A DNA stretch of 64,000 nucleotides from Candidatus Obscuribacterium magneticum (GCA_020523905.1 JAJAPZ010000007.1:16208-80207), one strand, 5' to 3'. Counted from the first letter of the stretch, positions 1-8,860 are shown. Made by a program: numbers and translations. The notes: generated from the letters alone by a model not told the origin.

Positions 1-371
1 CTGGAGGTCAGGCGCCAGCCGCCTCAGGGCTTGCCTATTCACACGATCCGAGCCGGAGTAAGCCCATCACGGAGTATTACTCCTTGGAAGGACGCCTGGA
101 GCGCTGGCCCGTCGCCCTCTGGGGCCATTACGGAACCGGCCTGTGGGGACCGGAAATGAACATTCACCCCTTTTGGGGGTATGTTTTCGATCGATTGTGG
201 GGAATCGGAGTAAGTTATAGCATTACCGTCAATACCACCTGGGATGTGAGTTACCTCGCTGCTCGGGAAGACGATGGGATGTTTGTGGCCCCGGATCTGG
301 GTTCGTATGAAGAAATCCGAACGATGCTGTCCCATCGTTTTGGTTTTGATTTCAAATTTCAAGAAGAATAG
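1..371 (+). CDS. C-terminal part of an outer-membrane-type protein (5' truncated by window)
   Basis: The frame is open from the first bases of the window (codons from position 3) to the TGA at 369-371, so this is the 3' end of a longer gene. The visible 122 residues are rich in aromatic residues, glycine and alternating polar/hydrophobic positions. They end FGFDFKFQEE, close to the aromatic-rich C-terminal strand of outer-membrane beta-barrels. A TTG at 84 could act as a start, but no Shine-Dalgarno sequence supports it and coding character continues upstream. It lies 50 bases before a secreted-protein cluster on the same strand. Family not recognised; an outer-membrane location is an inference from composition and the C-terminal pattern. 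Confidence 0.6.
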   Translation, partial: GGQAPAASGLAYSHDPSRSKPITEYYSLEGRLERWPVALWGHYGTGLWGPEMNIHPFWGYVFDRLWGIGVSYSITVNTTWDVSYLAAREDDGMFVAPDLGSYEEIRTMLSHRFGFDFKFQEE

Positions 372-421
372 CTGGCTTTCTTGAAGGAAGAATGGAAGTT
401 ATTAACACGAGGAGGAAAAAC

Positions 422-1111
422 ATGCGTCAGCATTTCGTTGTTACAGCACTGGCTGTGAGCGTTGGATTGGTGGTGGGGTCGGTGAGTTGGGCCGCCACGC
501 CAGCCAAAAAGAAATCCGTCTCGGAAGGAGACGTGTTTTATGTTTACACCGAAGGGGGGTCGCGGTTGAACCATTACATTCCCTCCGGGTGGATGGGCGA
601 TTACGGGGATCTGAGAATGGATCAACGGTGGAGTAAGGGCGTGGGAAAGCCGAAGCTGAAAGAAGGGAAAGCCGCCTCGAAAGCCAAGGCGCCCGACGTG
701 CTTGCGGAGGATAAAACCTGCATCCGGGTCATCTACACCGCCGAGCGAAAGCAAGGGGCTGGATGGGGAGGCGTCTACTGGCAGTATCCGCAGAACAATT
801 GGGGCGACAAGAAGGGGGGCTATGATCTCACCGGTTACAACAAGCTGACCTTCTGGGCCAAAGGCGAAAAGGGCGATGAAGTGGTCGATAAGTTTTTTAT
901 GGGTGGCATTACCGGCCAGACGGAAGAGGGCGATTCGGATGAGGCGTCCATTAGTCCCGTGAAACTGACCAAGGAGTGGCAGAAGTTTGAGATTCCTTTG
1001 ACGGGCCTTGATCTGAGCCACATCGTTGGAGGCTTTGGGTTTGCGTCCAATGCAGATGCCAATCCGGAGGGCTTTACGGTCTATATCGACGAAATTCGAT
1101 ACGAAAAATAA
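422..1111 (+). CDS. Secreted carbohydrate-binding-like beta-sandwich protein (paralog 1)
   Basis: The start at 422 is chosen because GAGGAGG lies 5-8 bases upstream and the product opens with a Sec signal peptide (about residues 1-25, ending SWA|A). An upstream in-frame ATG at 392 lacks this. The mature part is one domain with the marks IPSGWMGD (about 59-66), GWGGVYWQYPQNNWG (about 118-132), a YDLTGYNKLTFWAKGEKG core and a C-terminal VYIDEIRYEK strand. The same signatures recur in the next two genes and, more loosely, in the lipoprotein at 3197 and the large protein at 13299. The look is that of a jelly-roll carbohydrate-binding module (CIA30/CBM11-like). Ligand unknown; no catalytic domain is attached, so a periplasmic or surface glycan-binding role is inferred. 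Confidence 0.72.
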   Translation: MRQHFVVTALAVSVGLVVGSVSWAATPAKKKSVSEGDVFYVYTEGGSRLNHYIPSGWMGDYGDLRMDQRWSKGVGKPKLKEGKAASKAKAPDVLAEDKTCIRVIYTAERKQGAGWGGVYWQYPQNNWGDKKGGYDLTGYNKLTFWAKGEKGDEVVDKFFMGGITGQTEEGDSDEASISPVKLTKEWQKFEIPLTGLDLSHIVGGFGFASNADANPEGFTVYIDEIRYEK

Positions 1112-1139
1112 TCGCACCGAGACGTTTTTTTGTTGACCG

Positions 1140-1172
1140 CCCTCTCTCCCCTTCAAAAGAGGGGAGAGAGGG
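1140..1172 (+). terminator. Hairpin between paralogs, possible terminator or attenuator
   Basis: A perfect 13-bp inverted repeat (CCCTCTCTCCCCT at 1140-1152 and its complement at 1160-1172) surrounds a 7-base loop, 28 bases after the stop of the preceding gene. Only TTT follows the stem, not a full U-tract, so it may stabilise or attenuate the message instead of ending it. Confidence 0.45.
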
Positions 1173-1205
1173 TTTCGATGACGGTAGCAGCGTGAGGGGT
1201 GTGCT

Positions 1206-1940
1206 ATGAGGACGAGAAGTAAAATCTTTCCGTTGGTTTTGGGATTGCTCCTGTTCACCTCTCCAGGTTTTTCCAAAGCACAAAAGCCCCAGCCCACCAA
1301 ACGTTACCAGCGGTATTCGCTCTCGCGGGGGGAACCCATCGAAATCCCTGCCCGAAAAGCCATTCTGCCTTTTGTTATCTATGGAGATGAGATGAAGGGG
1401 GCCACCGCCTATGTTCCCAGCGGCTACATCGGCGATGCCTCGGCCCTCAGTGTATCGCCGATCTATGAGTCCGCCCCCTTGGCGTCGGGAAAGCCCGGGC
1501 GCACGGCTCTTAAAATCACCTATTTTCCGAAGGGATCTGAGGGGTGGGCGGGCATCTTTTGGCTTACGCCCCCCAACAATTGGGGCACGGTCAAAGGCGC
1601 CGGGTATGATCTGAGCCAGGCCAAACGGCTTACCTTTTGGGTTCGCGGGGAGAAGGGAGGCGAAATCATCACCGAAGTGAAATTGGGCGGGATCGCGGGC
1701 GGCCCCTATCCGGATTCCGACATGGCCTCCCTGGGGCCCTTGGAATTGTCTACGGATTGGGATCAATACGCCATCGATTTATCCGGGAAGGATCTGCGGC
1801 ATATTATTGCCGGATTCGCCTTTGTGGTCCGTCGGGCGGACAATCCCCGCGGAGCCGTGTTTTATTTTGATGAAATCGTTTTTGAAGGGGAGGCCCCGTC
1901 GCCGGCGGCCACACCAACAACCCCTGAAAAATCTCCATGA
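1206..1940 (+). CDS. Secreted carbohydrate-binding-like beta-sandwich protein (paralog 2)
   Basis: ATG start behind GAGGGG; signal peptide over about residues 1-25. The mature domain repeats the motifs of the preceding gene: VPSGYIGDAS, GWAGIFWLTPPNNWG, GYDLSQAKRLTFWVRGEKGGE, then a PDSD loop and a C-terminal FYFDEIVFEG strand. A short Pro/Thr-rich tail (PSPAATPTTPEKSP) follows and could be a linker or a processing remnant. The stop overlaps the next start as ATGA, so the two are translationally coupled. Function is inferred from fold-like features only: binding of a polysaccharide in the periplasm or on the surface. Confidence 0.72.
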   Translation: MRTRSKIFPLVLGLLLFTSPGFSKAQKPQPTKRYQRYSLSRGEPIEIPARKAILPFVIYGDEMKGATAYVPSGYIGDASALSVSPIYESAPLASGKPGRTALKITYFPKGSEGWAGIFWLTPPNNWGTVKGAGYDLSQAKRLTFWVRGEKGGEIITEVKLGGIAGGPYPDSDMASLGPLELSTDWDQYAIDLSGKDLRHIIAGFAFVVRRADNPRGAVFYFDEIVFEGEAPSPAATPTTPEKSP

Positions 1941-2617
1941 GGCGGATTCCAATCACTCCGTTTTTACTTCTGTTATTTTCAATGACCGCTGCCCTTAGCG
2001 TCAGCGGCTGTCGGCGCAATCCGATTGAACGATTGTCGGATCCCTTGCCGGACGGGGCCGTCCCCAATTCCAGCGGCGTTTATGTCATCTATGATGATGA
2101 GCTGAAGACGGGAGGCGGAATGATGTTCATCCCGGGCGGTGAAAATCAAAATATCAATTTTCTCGATCAAGGGGCGGCCCCTCAGGGATTTGCCAATATC
2201 AGCTATTCTTGGAATGGCGCCGATGTGATGAATTCCACCACCCCGCAGCATTTGTATGCCGGCTTCTCTTTAATCGTCAGCTCGAGCGCCAGTCAATTGG
2301 ATTTTGTCCCCGGCAAGAACCTTTCGGGGCCCGGCTATTTAAATCTGAAATTGTATGTTCGGGGAAGTCTTTCCACGGCCACACGTTTACGCATCGAAGG
2401 ACCGAGCGATGGCACCGGTTTGACGACACCTGCGCGAACCGAATTATTAAGTTTGGGTTCAAGTTGGCAAGAAGTCACCTTGCCTGTTCCGGCGGCTGAT
2501 TTTGCCAACGTGAAAGTGTTTGTCACCATTTCTTTCCAATATGACCAGCCCCCGCGCACGACCAATCCCGGCAACGGCGGTATCGTTTATGTGGATTATC
2601 TTCGATATGAGCTCTAG
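1937..2617 (+). CDS. Lipoprotein with carbohydrate-binding-like domain (paralog 3)
   Basis: Starts in a 4-base ATGA overlap with the upstream gene. The N-terminus is a lipoprotein signal with lipobox LSVSGC (Cys at about residue 25), so the mature protein should be lipid-anchored. The body is a diverged copy of the same beta-sandwich: an opening VYVIYDDEL strand matching VIYGDEM of paralog 2, a FIPGG loop in place of PSGYxGD, a LNLKLYVRG core and a terminal VYVDYLRYEL strand. The NNWG loop is missing and an SSSAS stretch replaces it, so ligand specificity may differ. It overlaps the next gene by 11 bases. Confidence 0.7.
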   Translation: MRRIPITPFLLLLFSMTAALSVSGCRRNPIERLSDPLPDGAVPNSSGVYVIYDDELKTGGGMMFIPGGENQNINFLDQGAAPQGFANISYSWNGADVMNSTTPQHLYAGFSLIVSSSASQLDFVPGKNLSGPGYLNLKLYVRGSLSTATRLRIEGPSDGTGLTTPARTELLSLGSSWQEVTLPVPAADFANVKVFVTISFQYDQPPRTTNPGNGGIVYVDYLRYEL

Positions 2618-3200
2618 ACGATTGTTTGCGATACTGTGCGTCTTGGCCTTGTGTTTGGCGGGCGGACATGTGAGGGCCGGCGAGACAGGGGAGGCCCCCT
2701 ATGGAGACGCTGTCCCCAGCCTTTCGCCCATGGGAGAAGCGACCGCCTCCCTATTTGACCGTGTGCTTGGCCGCAAGGGGGAGGCAGCCAACATCAATTA
2801 CCTGGTCGTTGAACTTCATCAACACGGGCCCGGCCATGCGTCTTTGCGATCGGCGCTTGTCCCCGGTTGGGGGCAGATCTTCAATCAACAACCCGGGAAG
2901 GGAACCCTGTTTTTTGTGACCTTTTCGGCGGCTCTGGCGGGCAGTATCACCACGTATCATGACGCTCGACAGAAATATGCGGATTACCAGGACCAGGGAC
3001 AGAAGAATAATTCCCTTTTCGAAGATTACGAAAACAGAAGGACCCAATCTTTTATTTTAGGCGGCGCCGCCGCCCTTCTCTGGGGTGTCTCGATCGTCGA
3101 CGCCTATCAACACGGGTATTCGCCGCTCTGGTCCGGTTCAAACATTCAGTTGGCGGTTGATTCGGAGGGTGCCGGGGTGATGTGGAGGAGGAGATTTTGA
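2607..3200 (+). CDS. DUF5683-like exported membrane protein
   Basis: The start is ATG 2607, giving a clean signal peptide (MSSRRLFAILCVLALCLAGG...). Longer frames from 2520 would bury this signal. The middle has the hallmark ALVPGWGQIFNQQPGKG, typical of DUF5683 proteins, followed by a hydrophobic segment (TLFFVTFSAALAGS). Next come a charged DARQKYADYQDQ helix and a second hydrophobic segment (FILGGAAALLWGVSIVDAYQHG). DUF5683 proteins are small envelope proteins of unknown function. Its position between two lipoprotein genes with overlapping ends places it in the same operon. Confidence 0.65.
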   Translation: MSSRRLFAILCVLALCLAGGHVRAGETGEAPYGDAVPSLSPMGEATASLFDRVLGRKGEAANINYLVVELHQHGPGHASLRSALVPGWGQIFNQQPGKGTLFFVTFSAALAGSITTYHDARQKYADYQDQGQKNNSLFEDYENRRTQSFILGGAAALLWGVSIVDAYQHGYSPLWSGSNIQLAVDSEGAGVMWRRRF

Positions 3201-4060
3201 CGGCCCACGAACGTTATTTAACATACGGGATTTGCGTTGTTTTTTTGCTTTTCTTCGGATGTCATAAAAAGGATCGATTGAGTGAGAATACCTATACGCT
3301 GGCCATTGATCCGCCGGCGGTGGCGGTTGTTAAAGAAGGGTCCCAGACCTTCACCGCGCGCGCCGTGTCCGCCGCCGGGAATTTCAATGTCAGTCCGACC
3401 TGGTCCGTTTCCCCGCCCGCCATGGATTTTTTGAGTTCTCATATCGGAAATCCCGTCATCTTTCAGCCCACGGAACTGGGGGACGCGGTGATTACCGCCA
3501 CCTTTGAAGGGACCCAGGCGAACGCTCAGGTGGCGGTCGTCACGTATCAACCGAACAGCAACACCTTTGATGTCTACACCGATCTTTTACCGACGGGAGC
3601 GGATATCGACAGCGATATTTTTCTCTTTTCCGGGAATATAACCGTCACCGAAATGACGTCGGGCTATACGCCGCAGGGCGTGAAATACCAGAGGGCGGTC
3701 CCCTCAATCTCAGGGGCTTTTTGGGGCGTGACATTGGATAAGGTTGCCCTTGGCAAGAGCAAGAATCTTCAAGAATTTTCGAGCGGGAGTTTGGAATTTT
3801 CCATTCGGCTCAGCCGTCAGTTGACAACCGATGGGGTCAATATTTTTATAAATAACATTGCCGGTTCAACGGGGACCGTCGTGTTGGCGTCGAGTCACAA
3901 CTTTCTCAATACCGTTTCGGATGATTGGCAGGAGGTCTCCATTCCCATTTCAGAATTCGCAATTGATACGAGTTTCATCAAAGTTCCGTTTGGAATCAAA
4001 ATAGACCCGTTAGTCAGTTCGTTGACCTTTGACGTTGATGCGGTCCGATGGCAAAAATGA
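3197..4060 (+). CDS. Lipoprotein: bacterial Ig-like domain plus carbohydrate-binding-like domain
   Basis: TTG at 3197 is preferred. It overlaps the upstream stop as TTGA and has GGAGGAGG 4-7 bases before it; GTG 3182 would place that Shine-Dalgarno sequence inside the gene. The lipobox LLFFGC gives a lipid-anchored Cys near residue 22. Residues about 35-115 are a Big_2-like Ig domain (IDPPAVAVVKEGSQTFTA ... WSVSPP ... ITATFEG). Residues about 125-287 are a beta-sandwich ending FDVDAVRWQK, like the domains in the large protein at 13299 (VYSDAG, APEGVKF, terminal DVDNVKW). Last gene of the cluster; role inferred as cell-surface glycan contact. Confidence 0.7.
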   Translation: MTAHERYLTYGICVVFLLFFGCHKKDRLSENTYTLAIDPPAVAVVKEGSQTFTARAVSAAGNFNVSPTWSVSPPAMDFLSSHIGNPVIFQPTELGDAVITATFEGTQANAQVAVVTYQPNSNTFDVYTDLLPTGADIDSDIFLFSGNITVTEMTSGYTPQGVKYQRAVPSISGAFWGVTLDKVALGKSKNLQEFSSGSLEFSIRLSRQLTTDGVNIFINNIAGSTGTVVLASSHNFLNTVSDDWQEVSIPISEFAIDTSFIKVPFGIKIDPLVSSLTFDVDAVRWQK

Positions 4061-4068
4061 AGCATGAA

Positions 4069-4096
4069 TTGTAAAAAAAACGGGGGATGCTATACT
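4069..4096 (+). promoter_or_regulatory. Candidate extended -10 promoter for the 4135 operon
   Basis: TTGTAA (4069-4074) and TATACT (4091-4096) are separated by 16 bases, and a TGC triplet immediately precedes the -10, as in extended -10 promoters. It lies in the 74-base gap before the 4135 gene. Confidence 0.42.
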
Positions 4097-4134
4097 TATT
4101 CAAGCGCTTTAATTTCATTATTATTGGTTTTTGA

Positions 4135-5442
4135 ATGCTATTAAAGATTGGTAAAAAATCGGGCAAAAAGACCTTGAACTTCTGGATTATGCCGAACGCC
4201 GGATTTGCGACAAGAGGCATTCTCCAGAAATACCTTGATGAATTTGAGCGGCGGTGGCCGGACGTGACGATTCATCTCACCATTCACCCGTGGAGCCTGG
4301 CCTGGAACCGGCTGATGGAGGTCGTGAAGGGCCGATACATGGGATCGTTGCCGGATGTCATTCAGGTCGGGACGACATGGGTAGCCACCCTGGCCTATCT
4401 GGGCGCCTTGGAAAAAATTCCATACGAAAAAGTATTGCCGCATGACGATAAAACATCTGCCTACATATGGGATCCCGGGGCTCAGAGTGAATCCGGGAAA
4501 GAACTTTTTTGCGTCCCCTGGTTTATTGACATCAGGGTCCTCTATTACCGGCGGGATATTTTTGATGCGATCGGGGTCGGGCCTGGTTTGATCAACGATT
4601 GGGTGGGGTTTCACCAGGCGTGTGTGGAGGTGCGAAAATATTTAAGCCGGGGAGGGCCGGTGTCCAGGGTGGTGGCACCTCTGGCCATCCCGGGACAGAA
4701 AGTGGGTGTTCTCATGCATGATTTGGCCCCTTTCATCTGGGAGGCCGGCGGGGATTTTTGTTCCGATGATCTGCAACGGGGCAACTTGAATAGCCCCGCC
4801 ACGATGCGCGGCTGTGAATTTTATTTTGACCTTATTCATCAGGGCTGCATGCCCATCCCCTCCACCGACGTGCCATCCGGCAATTTTTTCACCGGCAATA
4901 CCGCTATGCAGTTTTCGGGGACGTGGCCGATTGAGACATTCCTCAATCCGGATTACCCCTTCAGGTCGCGCGAGGTGACGGACCATTTTTCCGTCGCCAT
5001 GTTTCCGTCGGGCCCTCAGGGGCGCTACACTTTTCTGGGTGGGAGCAATTTGGCCGTTGCCGCGGTGTCCCCGCAGAAAGAGATGGCCTTGGAACTCATT
5101 CACTTTTTGACCGAGCCCTCTCGGCAATTGGACCATGCGCGCTCGACCGGCACCTTGACCGCCCGCGTGGCCAGCATGGAGAAGTTGTTTGAGAAAGCTC
5201 CCGAAGCCAAAAAGGTCTTCTGGGATTCCTTGGGGCACGCCCGGCGGCTGCCGCGCCTCATTCCCCTGGGATCGGTGGAGCAGATTATCACAAAGATGTC
5301 CCGCCGTATTCTGGCCTTCATCCGGGCGGGAACCTACAACCACAAAAAACTCTACGATGAGATGATCAAGGCCAATGACGATATCAACACCGTCCTCTCG
5401 TTGCACCGTTATGGAGACAGCGGATCGGGGGTTTCGTCGTGA
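4135..5442 (+). CDS. Solute-binding-protein-fold protein (SBP_bac_1-like) without export signal
   Basis: The sequence matches family 1 extracellular sugar-binding proteins of ABC importers: an N-terminal LNFWIMPNAG strand, YLDEFERRWPDVTIHL, LPDVIQVGTTWVATLAYLGAL, a hinge-region VPWFIDIRVLYYRRDIF, and FTGNTAMQFSGTWPIETF. Length (435) is normal. The oddity is the N-terminus: MLLKIGKKSGKKTL leads straight into the first strand, with no signal peptide or lipobox and no alternative upstream start carrying one. No permease or ATPase genes adjoin. Its stop overlaps the start of a diguanylate cyclase (GTGA). I infer a cytoplasmic ligand sensor coupled to c-di-GMP signalling, not a transport component. 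There is no obvious Shine-Dalgarno sequence. Confidence 0.75.
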   Translation: MLLKIGKKSGKKTLNFWIMPNAGFATRGILQKYLDEFERRWPDVTIHLTIHPWSLAWNRLMEVVKGRYMGSLPDVIQVGTTWVATLAYLGALEKIPYEKVLPHDDKTSAYIWDPGAQSESGKELFCVPWFIDIRVLYYRRDIFDAIGVGPGLINDWVGFHQACVEVRKYLSRGGPVSRVVAPLAIPGQKVGVLMHDLAPFIWEAGGDFCSDDLQRGNLNSPATMRGCEFYFDLIHQGCMPIPSTDVPSGNFFTGNTAMQFSGTWPIETFLNPDYPFRSREVTDHFSVAMFPSGPQGRYTFLGGSNLAVAAVSPQKEMALELIHFLTEPSRQLDHARSTGTLTARVASMEKLFEKAPEAKKVFWDSLGHARRLPRLIPLGSVEQIITKMSRRILAFIRAGTYNHKKLYDEMIKANDDINTVLSLHRYGDSGSGVSS

Positions 5443-6950
5443 TCGCTTTACGCGCCCTCATCATTTACGAAGAGCTGCTCCGGGAGTTTTTGGGGGAATT
5501 GTCCCGTGCGGTGGGGTTGGAGGAATCCCTTGAGTTGGGACTGGGTTATCTCTCCCGGCGGTTGCGGTTGGAAAACGCCGCCCTTTTTTGGTGGGACGAT
5601 TCCCGGCAAGCCCTGACGATGCAGTACGTGTTTCAGGACGACACCCTGATGGAAGGCGAGGAGGAAATTCTCGTCAATGCCTCGAGCCAGCTCCACATGC
5701 TGATCCAGGAGCTCAGACCCGTCATTGTTTCCAAAGGGACGCCCTGGTTGGTCTATTTGCCGCTGACGTCGAAAGGGACATTGATCGGCGCCCTTCGTTT
5801 AACTCGGAAGCGTCCCATCCCGCGGGGGCGTGTTTTGGAGAAGCTCCCGCCCCTGCGAGCGCAACGGCGGTCCGCGATTCGGGAATATCCACTTCTGGAG
5901 GACGTCTCCAATATTTTATCGACGAAATTGCAGGAGGTTTTCCACGAACAGACGCATCGGAAAAAAGAAGAGTATTTTCAAGCCGGTGCGGAGGTGGCCA
6001 CGGCCGTCATGGAAACACCGCGGCTGAAGGAGATGCTGGAGGCGGTGTGCCGGAGTCTGGTGGTCCACTTAGGGTTCGATCGCATCCGTTTTTATCTCAT
6101 CCATCCGGGACGGGATGTGTTGGCAGGGATCGTCGGCTTGCAGATTCCGGGGCGCTGTCTCAACATCGAATCGGAATCGTATCCCATCAAGTCCGGCGTC
6201 AATCCCCTGGTCGATGTGATTCTGGCGGGGCGAAGCGACGTTCAAGTGGATGCGGCGGGCCCGCGGGTGGTTTATGTGCCGATTGTCATTCGCGGGCAGG
6301 TGGTCGGGTGCATGTCGGTGGACAATCTCTTAAGTCAACAGGAGATCGATGGGGAACAGCAGTCCGTGCTAAAAACCCTGGCCGGGCAGATCGGCATGGC
6401 CATCGCCAACGCCAAACTCTTCGAAGACATCGAGCAGCAGGCCATCACCGACGGGCTCACCAAGCTCTACGTGTACCGCTATTTCCAGCAGCGGTTGAAA
6501 GAAGAAATGGACCGGGCCGACCGGTATTCCTACAGCGTGGCCTTGATCATGATGGATGTGGATAATTTTAAAAAGTTCAACGACACCTACGGACATCCCC
6601 TGGGGGATAAAGTCCTGGAATTTCTGGCCCATACGATACGAAGCAACATACGACGGATCGACCTGGCGTCGCGCTACGGAGGGGACGAGTTTATCCTTCT
6701 TCTTCCCGAGATCACCGAGCAGGAAGCCTGGCTCATGGCGGCCCGCCTCCTCAGTGCCTTGAAGACGTGCACGTTGCGTGCGCCCAGCGGAGACCCCATC
6801 AAAGTGACCGTCACCATGGGGGCCGCGCTTTACCCCTCCGATGCCGCCAACGCCCGCGATCTTATTGAGTTCGCCGACAAAGCCATGTACTGGGCCAAGC
6901 GCAACAATCGCGGCGATATCGCCTTTCACCGCGTCGTCAGCGAAAAATAA
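5439..6950 (+). CDS. GAF-GAF-GGDEF diguanylate cyclase
   Basis: GTG start inside the upstream stop (GTGA). Residues about 20-150 and 185-340 are two GAF-like sensor domains joined by a helical linker. There is no membrane segment, so the enzyme is soluble. The GGDEF domain (about 345-500) has MDVDNFKKFNDTYGHPLGD and an intact GGDEF active site at residues 414-418, so synthesis of c-di-GMP from GTP is expected. An RxxD inhibitory site (R405-D408) sits five residues before GGDEF, the canonical spacing for product inhibition. The C-terminal part continues with FADKAMYWAKRNNRGDI. Pairing with the preceding solute-binding-fold protein suggests control by a small ligand. Confidence 0.92.
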   Translation: MIALRALIIYEELLREFLGELSRAVGLEESLELGLGYLSRRLRLENAALFWWDDSRQALTMQYVFQDDTLMEGEEEILVNASSQLHMLIQELRPVIVSKGTPWLVYLPLTSKGTLIGALRLTRKRPIPRGRVLEKLPPLRAQRRSAIREYPLLEDVSNILSTKLQEVFHEQTHRKKEEYFQAGAEVATAVMETPRLKEMLEAVCRSLVVHLGFDRIRFYLIHPGRDVLAGIVGLQIPGRCLNIESESYPIKSGVNPLVDVILAGRSDVQVDAAGPRVVYVPIVIRGQVVGCMSVDNLLSQQEIDGEQQSVLKTLAGQIGMAIANAKLFEDIEQQAITDGLTKLYVYRYFQQRLKEEMDRADRYSYSVALIMMDVDNFKKFNDTYGHPLGDKVLEFLAHTIRSNIRRIDLASRYGGDEFILLLPEITEQEAWLMAARLLSALKTCTLRAPSGDPIKVTVTMGAALYPSDAANARDLIEFADKAMYWAKRNNRGDIAFHRVVSEK

Positions 6951-7013
6951 GTCTTCCGGGGCTCCCCCGCCCGTTAAAAAATGGGATGATTGTTTGACCC
7001 AACCCAACTGTCC

Positions 7014-8705
7014 ATGCAGAAAGCTATTCGACTTGTCATCGTGGCGGGGTTGATTCTCCTTTTCGCGGGCCTGCTCGTTTCGACCGCCCGGCAAAAGTCG
7101 TTGGTGTTCGATGAGGTGATCTATTCCGCGGTCGGCGTCCTTTATTGGACCACCGGGAACCTTCATTGGAACATCATCCACCCGCCTCTCCAGAAATATA
7201 TTTCTGCGCTGCCGCTTCTCACCCAAAAACTGAAGATCCCGCAGGATCTTCAGCCCGACGGAACCGATGAATGGCGGGCCGGCTATCAACTGTTTTTTCA
7301 AAGCCCCACGCCCGCGCCCCGCCTCCTATTTTTAAGCCGCCTTCCGTCGATTCTGGTGACACTTCTGTTGGGGGGTGTCCTGTTTGTGGTCGGCTGGAAA
7401 GGGGGGAGATTCCTTTCCGGCCTTTTGGTGTTGGGCGTTTTTTCTTTGGATCCTTTGGTTTTGGGCAACGGCTCATTGGCCATGAATGATATCTTTGTCA
7501 CCGCCTTCTTCTTTTTTACCGTGATGGCTTTTTACGGGTGGACTCAAGGGAAGCGCGGGGCGGGCGTCGGGTGCGGGGTCTTGATGGGCTTGACGGTGCT
7601 CATGAAATCCTCGGGACTTTTGTTGATACCGGTCATTCTCCTTCTCTATGGGTTCAATTGTCGATTGTTGCGGCGAAGGAAAGGGAGCCAAGGCCTCGGC
7701 GCGATGGCCCTTATTTTCCTTGTGGCCGGCGTTGTGATTTTTGCTGGTTACCGATTTAATGGCTCCCTTTTAATGGAGTCCTTAAGAGCCCAGTTTTTTC
7801 TGCAAACGTCCCGTCCGGTGACGGGGTATTTGCTGGGGCCGATTTCGGGATTTGCCTCTTGGTATTACTACCCCATTGCGCTGATCATAAAAACCCCCTT
7901 GCCCTTGTTGCTTTTGTGGGGATTTGCCATAGGCGTCCATCTGAAAAAGCACAGGAAAGACGAGCGTTTTCTTTTTGCTTTTCTCCCCCTCCTCTGCATT
8001 TGGGGGGCGAGCCTCATGAGCCGTAATTGTTTTGGCGTGCGCTATCTTCTGCCGGCGACGCCCTTCCTCGCCATTCTGGTGGGGGGAAGCCTTTCTCTCC
8101 TCAAGAAAAGGGAGCGAATAGCCACTGTTATTTTAATGGGATGGTTGATGACGGAAACCATCTTGGTGCACCCCCATCACATGGCTTATTTTAACGAGTT
8201 GATCGGGGGCCCACGGGAGGGGCATAAATGGCTGGAAGGGTCCAATCAGGATTGGGGTCAGGATTTGCCGGCCCTGGCCACCTATCTGAGACGAGAGGGT
8301 TCTCCAACGGTCCTCATGGGGTACTGGGGCTCGAATGATCCCGGGGCTTGGGGGATAGAGTACCAGGATGTGTTATCTGCGGCCATCGCCAATGCTTTTC
8401 GGGCCGAGATCGTTCATCCAATCGACGCGAAAAAGGAATTTCTCGTTGTCAGTGCCCGGCTCCGGCATGACCCGAGTACGCGGGCGGCATACCAATGGCT
8501 GGACCAAAGGAAACCCATCGCGTTTCTCGGCTATACCCTCTTCGTCTATGATGTCAGCCATGATGCCGAGGCGGCACTGAATTTGGCGGATGTCTATCTG
8601 ACGATGGGAAGGATAAAATCGGCAAAAAGGCAGCTTGTAAAAGCTCTTCGTACAAATCCAAAAATTCCCCGCGCCCGGGAACTTTTGAAGACGTTGAAAG
8701 TTTAG
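7014..8705 (+). CDS. GT-C (GT39/PMT-like) membrane glycosyltransferase with C-terminal TPR
   Basis: A polytopic membrane protein of about ten hydrophobic segments. After the first helix comes an acidic pair, VFDE (D33-E34), followed by HWNIIHPPLQKY. This is the layout of lipid-phosphate-sugar-dependent glycosyltransferases of the GT39/ArnT type, where the first outer loop carries the catalytic acidic residue. A large periplasmic domain follows the last helices (NQDWGQDLPALATYLRREG). The last 50 residues form a TPR unit (AALNLADVYLTMGRIKSAKRQLVKAL). ATG 7014 is chosen because it opens directly into the first helix; TTG 6990 adds eight polar residues and is possible. Sugar donor and acceptor (protein or lipid) are unknown. 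Confidence 0.8.
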   Translation: MQKAIRLVIVAGLILLFAGLLVSTARQKSLVFDEVIYSAVGVLYWTTGNLHWNIIHPPLQKYISALPLLTQKLKIPQDLQPDGTDEWRAGYQLFFQSPTPAPRLLFLSRLPSILVTLLLGGVLFVVGWKGGRFLSGLLVLGVFSLDPLVLGNGSLAMNDIFVTAFFFFTVMAFYGWTQGKRGAGVGCGVLMGLTVLMKSSGLLLIPVILLLYGFNCRLLRRRKGSQGLGAMALIFLVAGVVIFAGYRFNGSLLMESLRAQFFLQTSRPVTGYLLGPISGFASWYYYPIALIIKTPLPLLLLWGFAIGVHLKKHRKDERFLFAFLPLLCIWGASLMSRNCFGVRYLLPATPFLAILVGGSLSLLKKRERIATVILMGWLMTETILVHPHHMAYFNELIGGPREGHKWLEGSNQDWGQDLPALATYLRREGSPTVLMGYWGSNDPGAWGIEYQDVLSAAIANAFRAEIVHPIDAKKEFLVVSARLRHDPSTRAAYQWLDQRKPIAFLGYTLFVYDVSHDAEAALNLADVYLTMGRIKSAKRQLVKALRTNPKIPRARELLKTLKV

Positions 8706-8860
8706 AATTCCGACCCTCTTTACCGTTTTCTTACATAATCCTGACTTGCATTTTCGACGATGATTTTAGTAGAAGAATATAAGGTAAGTTATTGGTTTCG
8801 TGGCCTCTCTTCGTTCGATGTGCTCCTCCCGCGAAGTCAAATATCAAATGAGTGCGTTTT

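Noticed and set aside
359..1300. 313-codon minus-strand frame over the first secreted-protein gene
   Set aside because: The plus strand has signal peptide, Shine-Dalgarno and paralogous domain; the minus strand translation is Pro/Arg/Gly-rich nonsense.
4135..5442. Substrate-binding subunit of a sugar ABC importer
   Set aside because: No signal peptide or lipobox, and no permease or ATPase beside it; it is coupled to a diguanylate cyclase instead.
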